Part shown: positions 27,544 to 35,934 of the stretch, piece after piece
How positions within the stretch are numbered: position 1 is the stretch's first letter
How the letters are laid out: each line of letters starts with the position of its first letter
Assembly: GCF_015223195.1 (NCBI RefSeq)
Contig: NZ_JADFUA010000011.1
Span: 51,460 to 115,459 of the forward strand
DNA from: Chitinilyticum piscinae
Lineage (GTDB): Bacteria; Pseudomonadota; Gammaproteobacteria; Burkholderiales; Chitinibacteraceae
Direction of reading: 5' to 3'
Length of the DNA stretch: 64,000 nucleotides
The notes under the pieces: generated by a model
Seen by the model: only the letters and a program-made list of their open reading frames with translations
Databases searched by the model: none
Told to the model about the DNA's origin: nothing
Program-made: the position numbers and the translations under genes

Positions 27544-29121
27544 ATGAACCATCTGCAAATCGACAAGCTGCACAGTGCGGCGCAATCCGGCCATGCCGAG
27601 CTGATCCGCCTGGGCATTGCTCTGCTGTTCATCGTCGGCATCATCTTCTATACCGCGCTGCGCGGCGCTCCGCCGAATATCATGCTGATTGTAGCCGCGG
27701 TGATTGGCGCCTATATGGCGATGAATATCGGTGCCAATGACGTGGCCAATAATGTCGGCCCTGCGGTCGGATCGGGAGCCCTGACCATGGGGGGGGCGCT
27801 GATCATCGCCGGTATCTTCGAGGCAGCCGGGGCGCTGATTGCTGGCGGCGAAGTGGTCAGTACCATCCGCAGCGGCATCATCAATCCGGCGCTGATTCCT
27901 GACCTCGACACCTTCATCTGGATCATGATGGCAGCGCTGCTGGCCGGGGCTCTGTGGCTGAATGTTGCGACCGCGGTCGGGGCACCTGTATCGACCACGC
28001 ATTCGATAGTTGGCGCTGTACTTGGGGCCGGCGTTGCCGCCGGCGGTTTCGGCATTGCCGACTGGGCCCAGGTCGGTACGATTGCCGCCAGCTGGCTGAT
28101 CTCGCCCCTCTTGGGCGGGGTGTTTGCGGCGCTGTTTCTGTATCTGATCAAGCGCACCATCACTTACCGGCAGGATATGGTGCATGCCGCTACTGCGATG
28201 GTACCGCTGCTGGTTGGTGTCATGGCCTGGACGTTCACCACCTACCTGATCCTGAAGGGGCTCAGCAAGGTCTGGCAGGTTGGTTTCCTGCCCGCAATGC
28301 TTTACGGTTTGCTGGTTGGTGTACTGGTCATGCTGTTGCTGCGCCCGCTACTCAAAGCTCGGCAGGCACGCATCAGCAACACCAAGCAAAGCGTGAACAC
28401 GCTCTTTACCGTGCCGCTGATTTTCGCTGCGGCATTGCTGAGTTTTGCGCATGGAGCCAACGATGTGGCGAATGCAATCGGGCCATTGGCCGCAATCAAT
28501 GACGCGCTGACCAGCGCCGGCGAGGTACATGGCAAGGCGGAGATTCCCCTGTGGGTCATGATGATCGGCGCGCTAGGAATTGCCATCGGGCTGGCGCTGT
28601 ACGGCCCGAAGGTGATCCGCACTGTCGGCAGCGAAATCACCGAACTCGACCAGATGCGGGCCTTCTGCATTGCGCTGGCCGCAACGATTACCGTGATTGT
28701 TGCCAGTCAGCTTGGCTTGCCGGTCAGCTCCACGCACATCGCCGTGGGCGGCGTATTCGGCGTCGGATTTCTGCGCGAGTACCTCAAAGCCAATCACGCC
28801 CGCATCATCGATGAAATCAAGACACACCATCCCGAAGACGATCAGGCGGCCATTGATGTCTTTATGGCTCGGTTCAATACGGCCACCATTCAGCAAAAAG
28901 GCCAGCTGCTGGCCGAGCTCAAAGAGCAGGCACGCCAACAGCTTGACCCTGCGCATTTCTCCAAGATGGAGCGCAAGCACCTCAAGAAGGTTTACCGTCA
29001 GGAGCTGGTGAAACGCTCGCAGATCATGAAAATCGTCGCCGCCTGGGTCATAACACTGCCCGCATCAGCGGTGATGGCGGCGCTGGTGTTCTTTACCTTG
29101 CGCGGCATGTTGCTGGCATGA
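27544..29121 (+). CDS. pit: Pit-family inorganic phosphate transporter
   Basis: An inner-membrane phosphate:proton (or metal-phosphate) symporter. The two inverted-repeat signatures are present: GANDVANNVGPAVGSGAL near residue 60, and GANDVANAIGPLA near residue 305. There are about ten to eleven membrane segments and a cytoplasmic helical insert of about 100 residues before the last segment. From ATG 27544 the product is 525 residues; an open extension upstream to 27367 overlaps the rlhA promoter region and lacks family similarity. The ribosome site is weak. Confidence 0.9.
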   Translation: MNHLQIDKLHSAAQSGHAELIRLGIALLFIVGIIFYTALRGAPPNIMLIVAAVIGAYMAMNIGANDVANNVGPAVGSGALTMGGALIIAGIFEAAGALIAGGEVVSTIRSGIINPALIPDLDTFIWIMMAALLAGALWLNVATAVGAPVSTTHSIVGAVLGAGVAAGGFGIADWAQVGTIAASWLISPLLGGVFAALFLYLIKRTITYRQDMVHAATAMVPLLVGVMAWTFTTYLILKGLSKVWQVGFLPAMLYGLLVGVLVMLLLRPLLKARQARISNTKQSVNTLFTVPLIFAAALLSFAHGANDVANAIGPLAAINDALTSAGEVHGKAEIPLWVMMIGALGIAIGLALYGPKVIRTVGSEITELDQMRAFCIALAATITVIVASQLGLPVSSTHIAVGGVFGVGFLREYLKANHARIIDEIKTHHPEDDQAAIDVFMARFNTATIQQKGQLLAELKEQARQQLDPAHFSKMERKHLKKVYRQELVKRSQIMKIVAAWVITLPASAVMAALVFFTLRGMLLA

Positions 29122-29135
29122 TGCGCGGTACCCCG

Positions 29136-29169
29136 AGACCCGAACGACCAGGAACGTTCGTCCGGGTCT
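29136..29169. terminator. Possible bidirectional hairpin between pit and trpB2
   Basis: An inverted repeat of 12 bases with one mismatch (29136-29147 with 29158-29169) lies between two convergent genes. There is no T-run on either side, so it is a hairpin in a terminator-like position rather than a proven Rho-independent terminator. Confidence 0.4.
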
Positions 29170-29181
29170 GGCTGCATTGAC

Positions 29182-30537
29182 TTACGCGGGCACCTTCGGC
29201 AGGCGTGCCAACGCGGCGACGATGGCTTCTTCCGGGTAGGCATAGTCTTCCAGCTCTCCGCTGAAATACTTGTCATAGCTCGCCATGTCGAAGTGGCCAT
29301 GTCCGGACAGATTGAAGAACAGCACCTTGGCTTCACCGCTTTGCTTGCAGCGCAGGGCCTCGTCGATGCAGGCGCGGATACCGTGGCACGACTCCGGTGC
29401 CGGAATGATGCCTTCAGCGCGCGCGAAGGTTACACCCGCCTCGAAGGTCGCCAGTTGCGGCACCGCCACGGCCTCGATCAGTTTTTCGTGGTAAAGCTGG
29501 CTGACCAGCGTGCTGGCGCCGTGGTAGCGCAGGCCACCGGCGTGGATCGACGGTGGCATGAAATCATGCCCAAGTGTGTACTGCTTCATCAACGGCGTGA
29601 GGCCGACGGTATCGCCGAAGTCGTAGGCGTAATGCCCGCGCGTCAGGCTAGGGCAGGAGGCTGGTTCGACGGCGACGAGGCGCACATCACTGCCGGCAGC
29701 CTTGTCGGCGAGGAAAGGGAAGGCCACGCCGCCGAAATTGGAACCACCGCCACACGGCGCGAAAATCATGTCTGGATATTCGCCAGCCATCTCAAACTGT
29801 TTCTTTGCCTCCAGCCCGATCACGGTCTGGTGCAGCAGCACATGGTTGAGTACCGAGCCAAGACCATAGTTGGTGTCGGCGCGCGACGCGGCTTCTTCCA
29901 CTGCCTCGGCAATCGCCAGCCCCAGCGAGCCGGGGTTGTTCGGGTCTTTGGCCAGCGCATCGCGGCCGCTGGCGGTTTCCATGCTCGGGCTGGCCAGCAC
30001 GGTTGCGCCCCAGGTCTGCATCATCGAGCGGCGGAAGGGCTTTTGCTGGTAGCTCACTTTCACCATATAGATGCGCACGTCGATGCCGAACATCTGGCCG
30101 GCGAGTGCCAGCGAGCTGCCCCATTGTCCGGCGCCAGTTTCGGTCGTCATGCGGGTGACGCCTTCCTGCTTGTTGTAATACGCCTGTGCGATTGCCGAAT
30201 TGAGCTTGTGCGAGCCGGCCGGGCTGGCGCCTTCGTACTTGTAATAGATGTGGGCCGGTGTGCCCAGCGCGGCTTCCAGGCGGTGGGCGCGCACGAGGCA
30301 GGTCGGGCGCCACATCTGATAAATCTCGCGCACCGGCTCAGGGATGGGAATCCACCGCTCGCGGCTGACTTCCTGCTCGATGACTGCATTCGGGAAAATT
30401 GCTGACAGCGCATCCGGGCCGATGGGTTGGCCATCCGGCCCCAGCACCGGCGCGGGCGCATTGGGCATGTCGGCGACGACGTTGTACCAATGCGTCGGGA
30501 TGTCAGATTCGGGTAACCAGAATTTGGTCTGTGGCAT
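29182..30537 (-). CDS. trpB2: TrpB2-type tryptophan synthase beta-like PLP enzyme
   Basis: A 451-residue cytosolic PLP enzyme that joins indole and serine to form tryptophan. The cofactor lysine is K111 in PAGSHKLNSAIAQAYY; ETGAGQWGSSLA and CGGGSNFGG form the phosphate-binding loops. The long N-terminus (MPQTKFWLPESDIPTHWYNV) is typical of TrpB2 rather than of the canonical TrpB that pairs with TrpA. No trpA is adjacent, as is usual for TrpB2, which may salvage free indole. Confidence 0.92.
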   Translation of the reverse strand: MPQTKFWLPESDIPTHWYNVVADMPNAPAPVLGPDGQPIGPDALSAIFPNAVIEQEVSRERWIPIPEPVREIYQMWRPTCLVRAHRLEAALGTPAHIYYKYEGASPAGSHKLNSAIAQAYYNKQEGVTRMTTETGAGQWGSSLALAGQMFGIDVRIYMVKVSYQQKPFRRSMMQTWGATVLASPSMETASGRDALAKDPNNPGSLGLAIAEAVEEAASRADTNYGLGSVLNHVLLHQTVIGLEAKKQFEMAGEYPDMIFAPCGGGSNFGGVAFPFLADKAAGSDVRLVAVEPASCPSLTRGHYAYDFGDTVGLTPLMKQYTLGHDFMPPSIHAGGLRYHGASTLVSQLYHEKLIEAVAVPQLATFEAGVTFARAEGIIPAPESCHGIRACIDEALRCKQSGEAKVLFFNLSGHGHFDMASYDKYFSGELEDYAYPEEAIVAALARLPKVPA

Positions 30538-30813
30538 GACGGGCTCCAGCAGGTTGAAAACGCTGATCTTAGAGTGCTGCCGTAGTGAGCATTTGATTGA
30601 CTACAAATAGTGTGCTCTTTGCTCGCCCTTTTGTTCGGCTGTGAGGGTATAAGGCTATGAGCCTTTTAGATTATTGAGTGTGGGTATATACATATCTGGG
30701 TTTGTTTTTCGCGCTGTTGTTGTTGCGGTACGCTGCAAGTTTGGGTCGCTAGGGGCACACAGCCCGCTTGTGCTGGCGATGCAGCCAGCAGAGCGCTGCT
30801 TAGCAGCTTCGGT
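30538..30813. other. Intergenic leader of trpB2
   Basis: No gene is supported. A 6-bp hairpin followed by four T residues (stem 30651-30656 with 30660-30665) might be a weak plus-strand terminator. A TGGGTAT element at 30680 recurs in other intergenic regions. The trpB2 promoter must lie in the left part. Confidence 0.45.
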
Positions 30814-31085
30814 AGCTTTCCCTGCGATGCCAGTCCTCCTTATGGTTCATACCGGCACTAGCGCCAGCACTTGACGCTGGCGTGCGGCCGGCAGGGCCTG
30901 ACAATTGCTGCGCAAGCCCGTGCATATTTGTAGCGCCAGTAACTGGGTGAGCAGATGTTTCTCGGGTTAATCCGAGTGCCTCGTTCGGCCAGTAGCCGGG
31001 TGTCACGCAGCAGTGAAGGCAGCGCTCCCATCGGTAACTGGGCTGGCTTAGGTCGGTGTGCGGCTGTCCAGATTCGCCAAACCCG
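30814..31085 (-). pseudogene. Decayed, internally deleted copy of siderophore ABC-import genes
   Basis: Three blocks match, in order and orientation, the siderophore-import genes at 35-36 kb. Bases 30814-30900 match 35111-35196 (end of the binding-protein gene) with about ten differences and one indel in 87 bases. Bases around 30946-30970 match the start of that gene near 35919-35942, with the start codon mutated. Bases about 30982-31085 match 35960-36061 (end of the permease gene) at roughly 80%. Some 720 bases of the binding-protein gene between the first two blocks are missing. No reading frame survives. It is a relic of an old duplication now separated from the functional copy by the RTX protease gene. 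Confidence 0.85.
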
Positions 31086-31359
31086 CTGCAGCGCGGCCTT
31101 TTGCAGTGGGAACTATGTATCGCCCGATTGATTATTTGGCCTATGTGGCTGCGGTCGTCATTGATGCATGCAGCAGCCACACATTCCGTTTGGTGCAGGG
31201 GGTACTCTTTGGGGCTGAATCAGTGCCTATGCACCTAGCTCCTTGTTTATCAGCGATTTCTGATGAATGGCAATGGCATAACGCTGGCCGCGAGAATAAT
31301 ATTAGAAGGTGCTGATGCGCTTCGGGTCGGCCATGCAACGGCAGCAAGGAGGGCGTGAA
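31086..31359. other. Leader of the RTX metalloprotease gene
   Basis: No gene is supported. It holds an inverted repeat (31144-31152 with 31173-31181, 9 bp, 20-base loop), an AT-rich AATAATATTA at about 31292 that could be a -10 region, and a strong ribosome site AAGGAGG before ATG 31360. No Fur-box-like sequence was seen. Confidence 0.5.
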
Positions 31360-34300
31360 ATGGCTCTGGCCACTTTGACCAACGAACAGGTTCTGGCCCA
31401 ACTGGATTCCGGCTACAAGTGGAACACCGGCCTGGCTACCTATACCTACGCCTTCCCGACCAGTGCGACCGGGCTGTATTCGCAGGGGGAGGCGACTGGA
31501 TTTGCTGCCGTCAGCGCTGCCGATCAGGTGTGGATCAAGCTTGCCCTGCAAAGCTGGGATGACCTGATCCCGCAAAATTTCCAGCAGATCAGCAGCACGA
31601 ACTACCAAAGTGCCAACATAGAATTCGGCTATTCCAGCACCGGTGTCAGTTATGCCCATGCGTACTTCCCCGGAATCGGCAGCGTCTGGATGAATTCTGG
31701 CAGTGCCAGCCTGAAAGGCGCGATGGTCGGCTCTTACGGCTTCATGGCAGTCACTCATGAAATCGGCCATGCGATGGGGCTCGAACATATGGGTGAATAC
31801 AATGGCAGTGCCACCGTGGCGAATTCCTTCCAGGATTCCCAGGTGCTGTCGCTGATGTCCTACTTTGGCCCGCAAGGATCTTCCCCCTATACCAGCGCCG
31901 ATAATCAGCAGGCCGACTGGGTTGGCAGCGATGGTCGTAGCTATTGTGCCCAAACCCCGATGCTGAATGATGTGCTGGCCATTCAGACCATGTACGGTGT
32001 TTCGACGACCACCCGCACCGGCGACACCGTGTATGGTTTTGGCAGCAACATTACCGACAACAGCAAGGCCTTGTACGACTTTGCTCTGAACAAGAATCCC
32101 ATCCTCTGTCTGTTCGATTCTGCTGGCATCGACACCATCAATCTGGGGGGGTGGAATACGGCCTCGACGCTATACCTGCAGAGCGGCAAACTTTCGTCGT
32201 GCAATGACATGACCAACAATCTGTCGATTGCATGGAGCGCCACAATTGAAAATGCTGTGACTGGTGGCGGCAATGATTTCATTCAGGGCAATGATGTCGC
32301 CAACCGTATCGAAGCGGGTGCCGGGGATGATCGCCTCGAAGGCTGTGGTGGTGACGATCTGCTGTTCGGCGGTGCCGGCAGTGATACCGTCGTTGTGACC
32401 GGCCTGTTTGCTCAGTACAGCTTTACTTATGATCCTGCCACACAAGGCGTTTCGGTATCCGGTGGCAGTACCGGACTGGACTGGTTGTATGGCTGTGAAT
32501 ATGTGCAGTTTGGCGACACCGGCAAGACTGTTCAGCAGTTGATCGAACTCTCCGGCGGTAGCGCAGGTGATCTCTACGCGCCGACGCTGCAATCCTTTTC
32601 GCCTGCAGACAATGCCGCCGATGTCGGGGTTGGTGCTAATCTGGTGCTCAGCTTCAGCGAAGCGGTGAAGGCCGGCTCAGGCAACTTTGTCATCCATAAT
32701 GCTGATGGCAGTATCGCCGCGAGTATCGCAGCCAGCGACAGCAGCCAGGTCAGCTTCAATGGCAGCACCGTTACCATCAACCCGTTAGCTGATCTGCTGG
32801 CAGGCAGCAGCTTTTATGTCACGATTGACGCTGGTGCACTCAGTGACTTGGCCGGCAATGCCTACGCAGGGCTGAGTGATAATGGGGTGTTCAATTTCAC
32901 AACCCGCAGCGATGCCACTACAGTCAGCCCGGTGGATGACTACGCCAGCGGCAGCACCGGCCTGCTCAGCGTGGGCGGCAGCGCTAATGGTGTGATCAAT
33001 TTCGCTGACGATTACGATTTTTTCCGGGTTAGCCTCACCGCTGGCAAGACCTATACCTTCGAGCTCAAGCGCTCTGGTGCCAGTCCGCTTGACGACCCGT
33101 ATCTGCAGCTTTACTCGACCAGTGGCAACTGGCTGCTGGACAACAACGATGGTGGCGCAGCAGGCAATGCCAAGATTACCTTCAAGGCCAGTGTCTCCGG
33201 CACGTATTACTTGTGCGCCTGGGATGCTTCTGCCGGCATCGGTGGATATACGCTCAGCGCCAGTTTGGCCGACCTGCTTGCCCCGACGTTGAAATCTGCT
33301 GCGCCTGCCAATAGCAGCGTCAATATCGACCCGAGCAGCAATCTGGTACTGACTTTCAGCGAGGCGATCAAGGCGGGCAGTGGTGTTGTCCAGCTCTATC
33401 GTGTGGATGGTACGCTGGTGAAAGAGATTAATATTCTCGATGCCACGCAGGTCAGCATTGGTGGCAGCACACTGACCATCAATCCGGATACCGATTTGAA
33501 CACGCTAACCAGCTACTACATCAAGATGGCCGCTGGTGTGGTCACCGATCTGGCAGGCAACAAGTATGCTGGGTTGAGCACCACGACGGCGCTGAAATTC
33601 ACTACCGGCATGTTTGCGGTCAATGGTGACGATTCGGCCAATAGCTTGCTGGGTGGAGCACAGGCGGACAAGATTCAGGGTTTTGCCGGCAACGACACAC
33701 TGATCGGCGGTGCTGGTGCAGATTCGCTGATCGGTGGTTCCGGCAACGACACTTACTTCGTCGACAACGTCGCAGACAAGGTCGTGGAGACCGTAGTCTT
33801 GGCGACCGAGATCGACACCATCTACAGCAGCGTGAACTTCTCCTTGCCAGCTTATGTGGAAAACATCGTGCTGCAGGGCGGTGATAACCTCAAGGCTACC
33901 GGCAATGGTCTGAACAATGTGCTGACTGGTAACAGTGGTGCCAATGTGCTTGACGGTGGTGCAGGGAACGATACGCTGGATGGCGGGCAGGGGGCAGACA
34001 CAATGCTGGGGGGGCTCGGCAATGACGTGTTCTATGTGGATGACGCGCTCGACAATGCCAGTGACACTGGTGGCATCGATACCGTGCATGCCAGTGTCAG
34101 TTATTCGGCCGGTGCAGGTATCGAGCATGTCGTTCTTGTCGGCCTCGATAATCTGAATGCCATTGGTAATGGCCTGGCCAACAGCCTCACCGGCAACGCG
34201 GGAAACAACGTGCTGGATGGTGGTGCCGGTAATGACACGCTGATTGGTGGCGCGGGCGCCGACACACTGATCGGGGGCACCGGTAACGACATTTACTATG

Positions 34301-34842
34301 TGGACAATATTGGTGATGTCATTATCGAGACAGGCATAACCACGACTGAAGTCGATACGGTGTATTCCAATGTGAGCTACACCCTGTCTGCCAATGTGGA
34401 AAAGCTGCTGCTCACCGGCAGTGATAACCTGAATGCAACCGGTAATGCCAGCGCCAATCAGCTGGAAGGCAATGCGGGCAACAATATTCTGAGCGGCGGG
34501 GGCGGGGTCGACAAATTCAAAGGTGGCCTGGGAGCGGATACCTTTGTATTTGCCTCTGTGTCCGAATTGGGGATCGCCACAACCCGGGACACTATTCTTG
34601 ATTTTGTCGCCGTGCAGGGGGATCGCATCGACTTGTCAGGCATCGATGCCAATCCGCTGACGCAGGATAACAATGATGCATTCACCTTTATCGGCAGCGC
34701 CGCCTTCGCGGGTGACTGCACAGGGCGGATTCGCTTTGCCAGCGGCGTCCTGCAAATCAGTACCGATGCCGATACTGCGGCTGAATATGAAATCGCATTG
34801 ACCGGTGTAGGCACGCTCACGGCCGACAGTCTCATCCTCTAG
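31360..34842 (+). CDS. Large secreted RTX metalloprotease (M10/serralysin-like) with Ig-like and PPC domains
   Basis: A 1160-residue protein predicted to leave the cell by a type I secretion system. The protease domain (about 1-250) has the metzincin zinc site HEIGHAMGLEH (H133, E134, H137, H143) and a Met-turn SLMSYF near 168. A few RTX-like repeats follow (about 310-350), then an Ig-like domain (about 407-525), a PPC domain (about 530-640, DDYASGSTG...GGYTLSA), a second Ig-like domain (about 645-750), and blocks of glycine/aspartate RTX calcium repeats (GGAGNDTLIGGAGAD type, about 765-1060). The C-terminal about 100 residues end in hydrophobic DSLIL, typical of type I signals. No signal peptide is present, as expected. 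ATG 31360 has AAGGAGG upstream. No ABC exporter, membrane-fusion or inhibitor gene is adjacent. Confidence 0.88.
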   Translation: MALATLTNEQVLAQLDSGYKWNTGLATYTYAFPTSATGLYSQGEATGFAAVSAADQVWIKLALQSWDDLIPQNFQQISSTNYQSANIEFGYSSTGVSYAHAYFPGIGSVWMNSGSASLKGAMVGSYGFMAVTHEIGHAMGLEHMGEYNGSATVANSFQDSQVLSLMSYFGPQGSSPYTSADNQQADWVGSDGRSYCAQTPMLNDVLAIQTMYGVSTTTRTGDTVYGFGSNITDNSKALYDFALNKNPILCLFDSAGIDTINLGGWNTASTLYLQSGKLSSCNDMTNNLSIAWSATIENAVTGGGNDFIQGNDVANRIEAGAGDDRLEGCGGDDLLFGGAGSDTVVVTGLFAQYSFTYDPATQGVSVSGGSTGLDWLYGCEYVQFGDTGKTVQQLIELSGGSAGDLYAPTLQSFSPADNAADVGVGANLVLSFSEAVKAGSGNFVIHNADGSIAASIAASDSSQVSFNGSTVTINPLADLLAGSSFYVTIDAGALSDLAGNAYAGLSDNGVFNFTTRSDATTVSPVDDYASGSTGLLSVGGSANGVINFADDYDFFRVSLTAGKTYTFELKRSGASPLDDPYLQLYSTSGNWLLDNNDGGAAGNAKITFKASVSGTYYLCAWDASAGIGGYTLSASLADLLAPTLKSAAPANSSVNIDPSSNLVLTFSEAIKAGSGVVQLYRVDGTLVKEINILDATQVSIGGSTLTINPDTDLNTLTSYYIKMAAGVVTDLAGNKYAGLSTTTALKFTTGMFAVNGDDSANSLLGGAQADKIQGFAGNDTLIGGAGADSLIGGSGNDTYFVDNVADKVVETVVLATEIDTIYSSVNFSLPAYVENIVLQGGDNLKATGNGLNNVLTGNSGANVLDGGAGNDTLDGGQGADTMLGGLGNDVFYVDDALDNASDTGGIDTVHASVSYSAGAGIEHVVLVGLDNLNAIGNGLANSLTGNAGNNVLDGGAGNDTLIGGAGADTLIGGTGNDIYYVDNIGDVIIETGITTTEVDTVYSNVSYTLSANVEKLLLTGSDNLNATGNASANQLEGNAGNNILSGGGGVDKFKGGLGADTFVFASVSELGIATTRDTILDFVAVQGDRIDLSGIDANPLTQDNNDAFTFIGSAAFAGDCTGRIRFASGVLQISTDADTAAEYEIALTGVGTLTADSLIL

Positions 34843-35023
34843 GGCGTGTGAATCGCTAGTGGGTGGTGCTTCTTTTCTGACTGGCTGGCCCGCCACTACG
34901 TTCAGCGCAGAAATGCCGTTCGGATACTTACAGATAGCCATGAATACAAGTGTCGATTTGCAGCCTCTGGCCGGGGAATCCACACTCTTTCCCGTATGGC
35001 GTGTCGATATATACACTGCATTG

Positions 35024-35087
35024 TATTGCCTTGAAAGACTTTCAGAATAATGCGCTTACGGCCATACGTGCTCTTATTGCCTTGAAA
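35024..35087. repeat. 13-bp direct repeat at the end of the binding-protein gene
   Basis: The 13-mer TATTGCCTTGAAA occurs at 35024-35036 and again at 35075-35087, where it encodes the last residues and stop of the binding-protein gene. An 8-bp inverted repeat (34993-35000 with 35061-35068) surrounds the outer copy. These may be scars of rearrangement. The rest of 34843-35073 holds no gene I can support. Confidence 0.6.
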
Positions 35088-35934
35088 ACGCTTGGGTGAG
35101 CAAGATTTCCAGCCGTCCCTGCGATGCCAGTCCTCCGTTGGTCCATACCGGTGCCAGCGCCAGCACTTGGCGCTGGCGTACGGCCGGCAGGGCCTGCCAC
35201 AGCGGGCTGCGCTCCAGTTCCGCCTGCCGGGAAAAGGGGGCGATGTGCACCAGCACTGCAGCCTGTAAACGTAGCAGATCGGGGAGCTTGCGTACGCGTG
35301 TTCCCCAGGCAGAGGTGTCCGAATCGGGGCAGGCATTGCGCAGACCCAGCGAGCGCAGCGCCGCATCCGGTTGCGAATTGGTGCCGTAGACCCAGTAGCT
35401 GGTCGGCGAGGCAAAACGTACGACGCACACGGCCGGCTGCGCCGTACCGAAGTGCGCTGCCAGCTGCTGGCGCAGCGCGGCGGTTTGTGCTGCTTGCCGC
35501 TGCAGGAAGGCCTCGTGCTCCGCGAGTTTGCCCAGCTGCAGCGCCAGCTGGCGCTGCAGGCGCTCGGCCGCGGCGGTGTTGTCATGGTCCTTGCGGTAGG
35601 CATCCAGCATCAACGTCGGCGCGATGCGCTGCAGATTGGCTTGCATGCTGGCCAGCATCGGATTGATCACGATGAGGTCGGGCTTGAGTGCATGCAGGCG
35701 TTCGAGATTGGGTTCGAGGCGGCTGCCGGCGTCGAGCACGCTGGCGGACAGTGCCGGCTCGATCACCCATTGCCGGTAGTCGGTACGGTCGGCGACAGCC
35801 AGTGGTGTCACCCCGATGTTCAGCAGGTATTCGGCCGCCTCCCAGCTGAGTGCAACTACCCGGGGGCCGGCGGCACGGGCCGGGCTTGTTGCAAGAAGCG
35901 GGAGCGCAAGCAGCAGTGCGAGCAGGTGTTTCAC
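35074..35934 (-). CDS. Periplasmic ferric-siderophore binding protein of an ABC importer
   Basis: Captures the iron-loaded siderophore in the periplasm and delivers it to the permease. From GTG 35934 (GGAGG upstream) the product is 286 residues with a signal peptide (1-21, ending ARA) and the class-III binding-protein pattern of the FhuD/FecB group: GPRVVALSWEAAEYLLNIGV at the start and LERLHALKPDLIVINP in the middle. No lipobox is seen, so it should be soluble. The start overlaps the permease stop (GTGA), implying translational coupling. It is the last gene of the siderophore operon. Confidence 0.88.
   Translation of the reverse strand: MKHLLALLLALPLLATSPARAAGPRVVALSWEAAEYLLNIGVTPLAVADRTDYRQWVIEPALSASVLDAGSRLEPNLERLHALKPDLIVINPMLASMQANLQRIAPTLMLDAYRKDHDNTAAAERLQRQLALQLGKLAEHEAFLQRQAAQTAALRQQLAAHFGTAQPAVCVVRFASPTSYWVYGTNSQPDAALRSLGLRNACPDSDTSAWGTRVRKLPDLLRLQAAVLVHIAPFSRQAELERSPLWQALPAVRQRQVLALAPVWTNGGLASQGRLEILLTQAFSRQ

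Noticed and set aside
29293..30405. A 370-codon plus-strand frame opposite trpB2
   Set aside because: Antisense shadow; TrpB2 on the minus strand has every family motif.
31141..31953. A 270-codon minus-strand frame crossing the RTX protease start
   Set aside because: Mostly antisense to the protease domain; the part outside it has no support.
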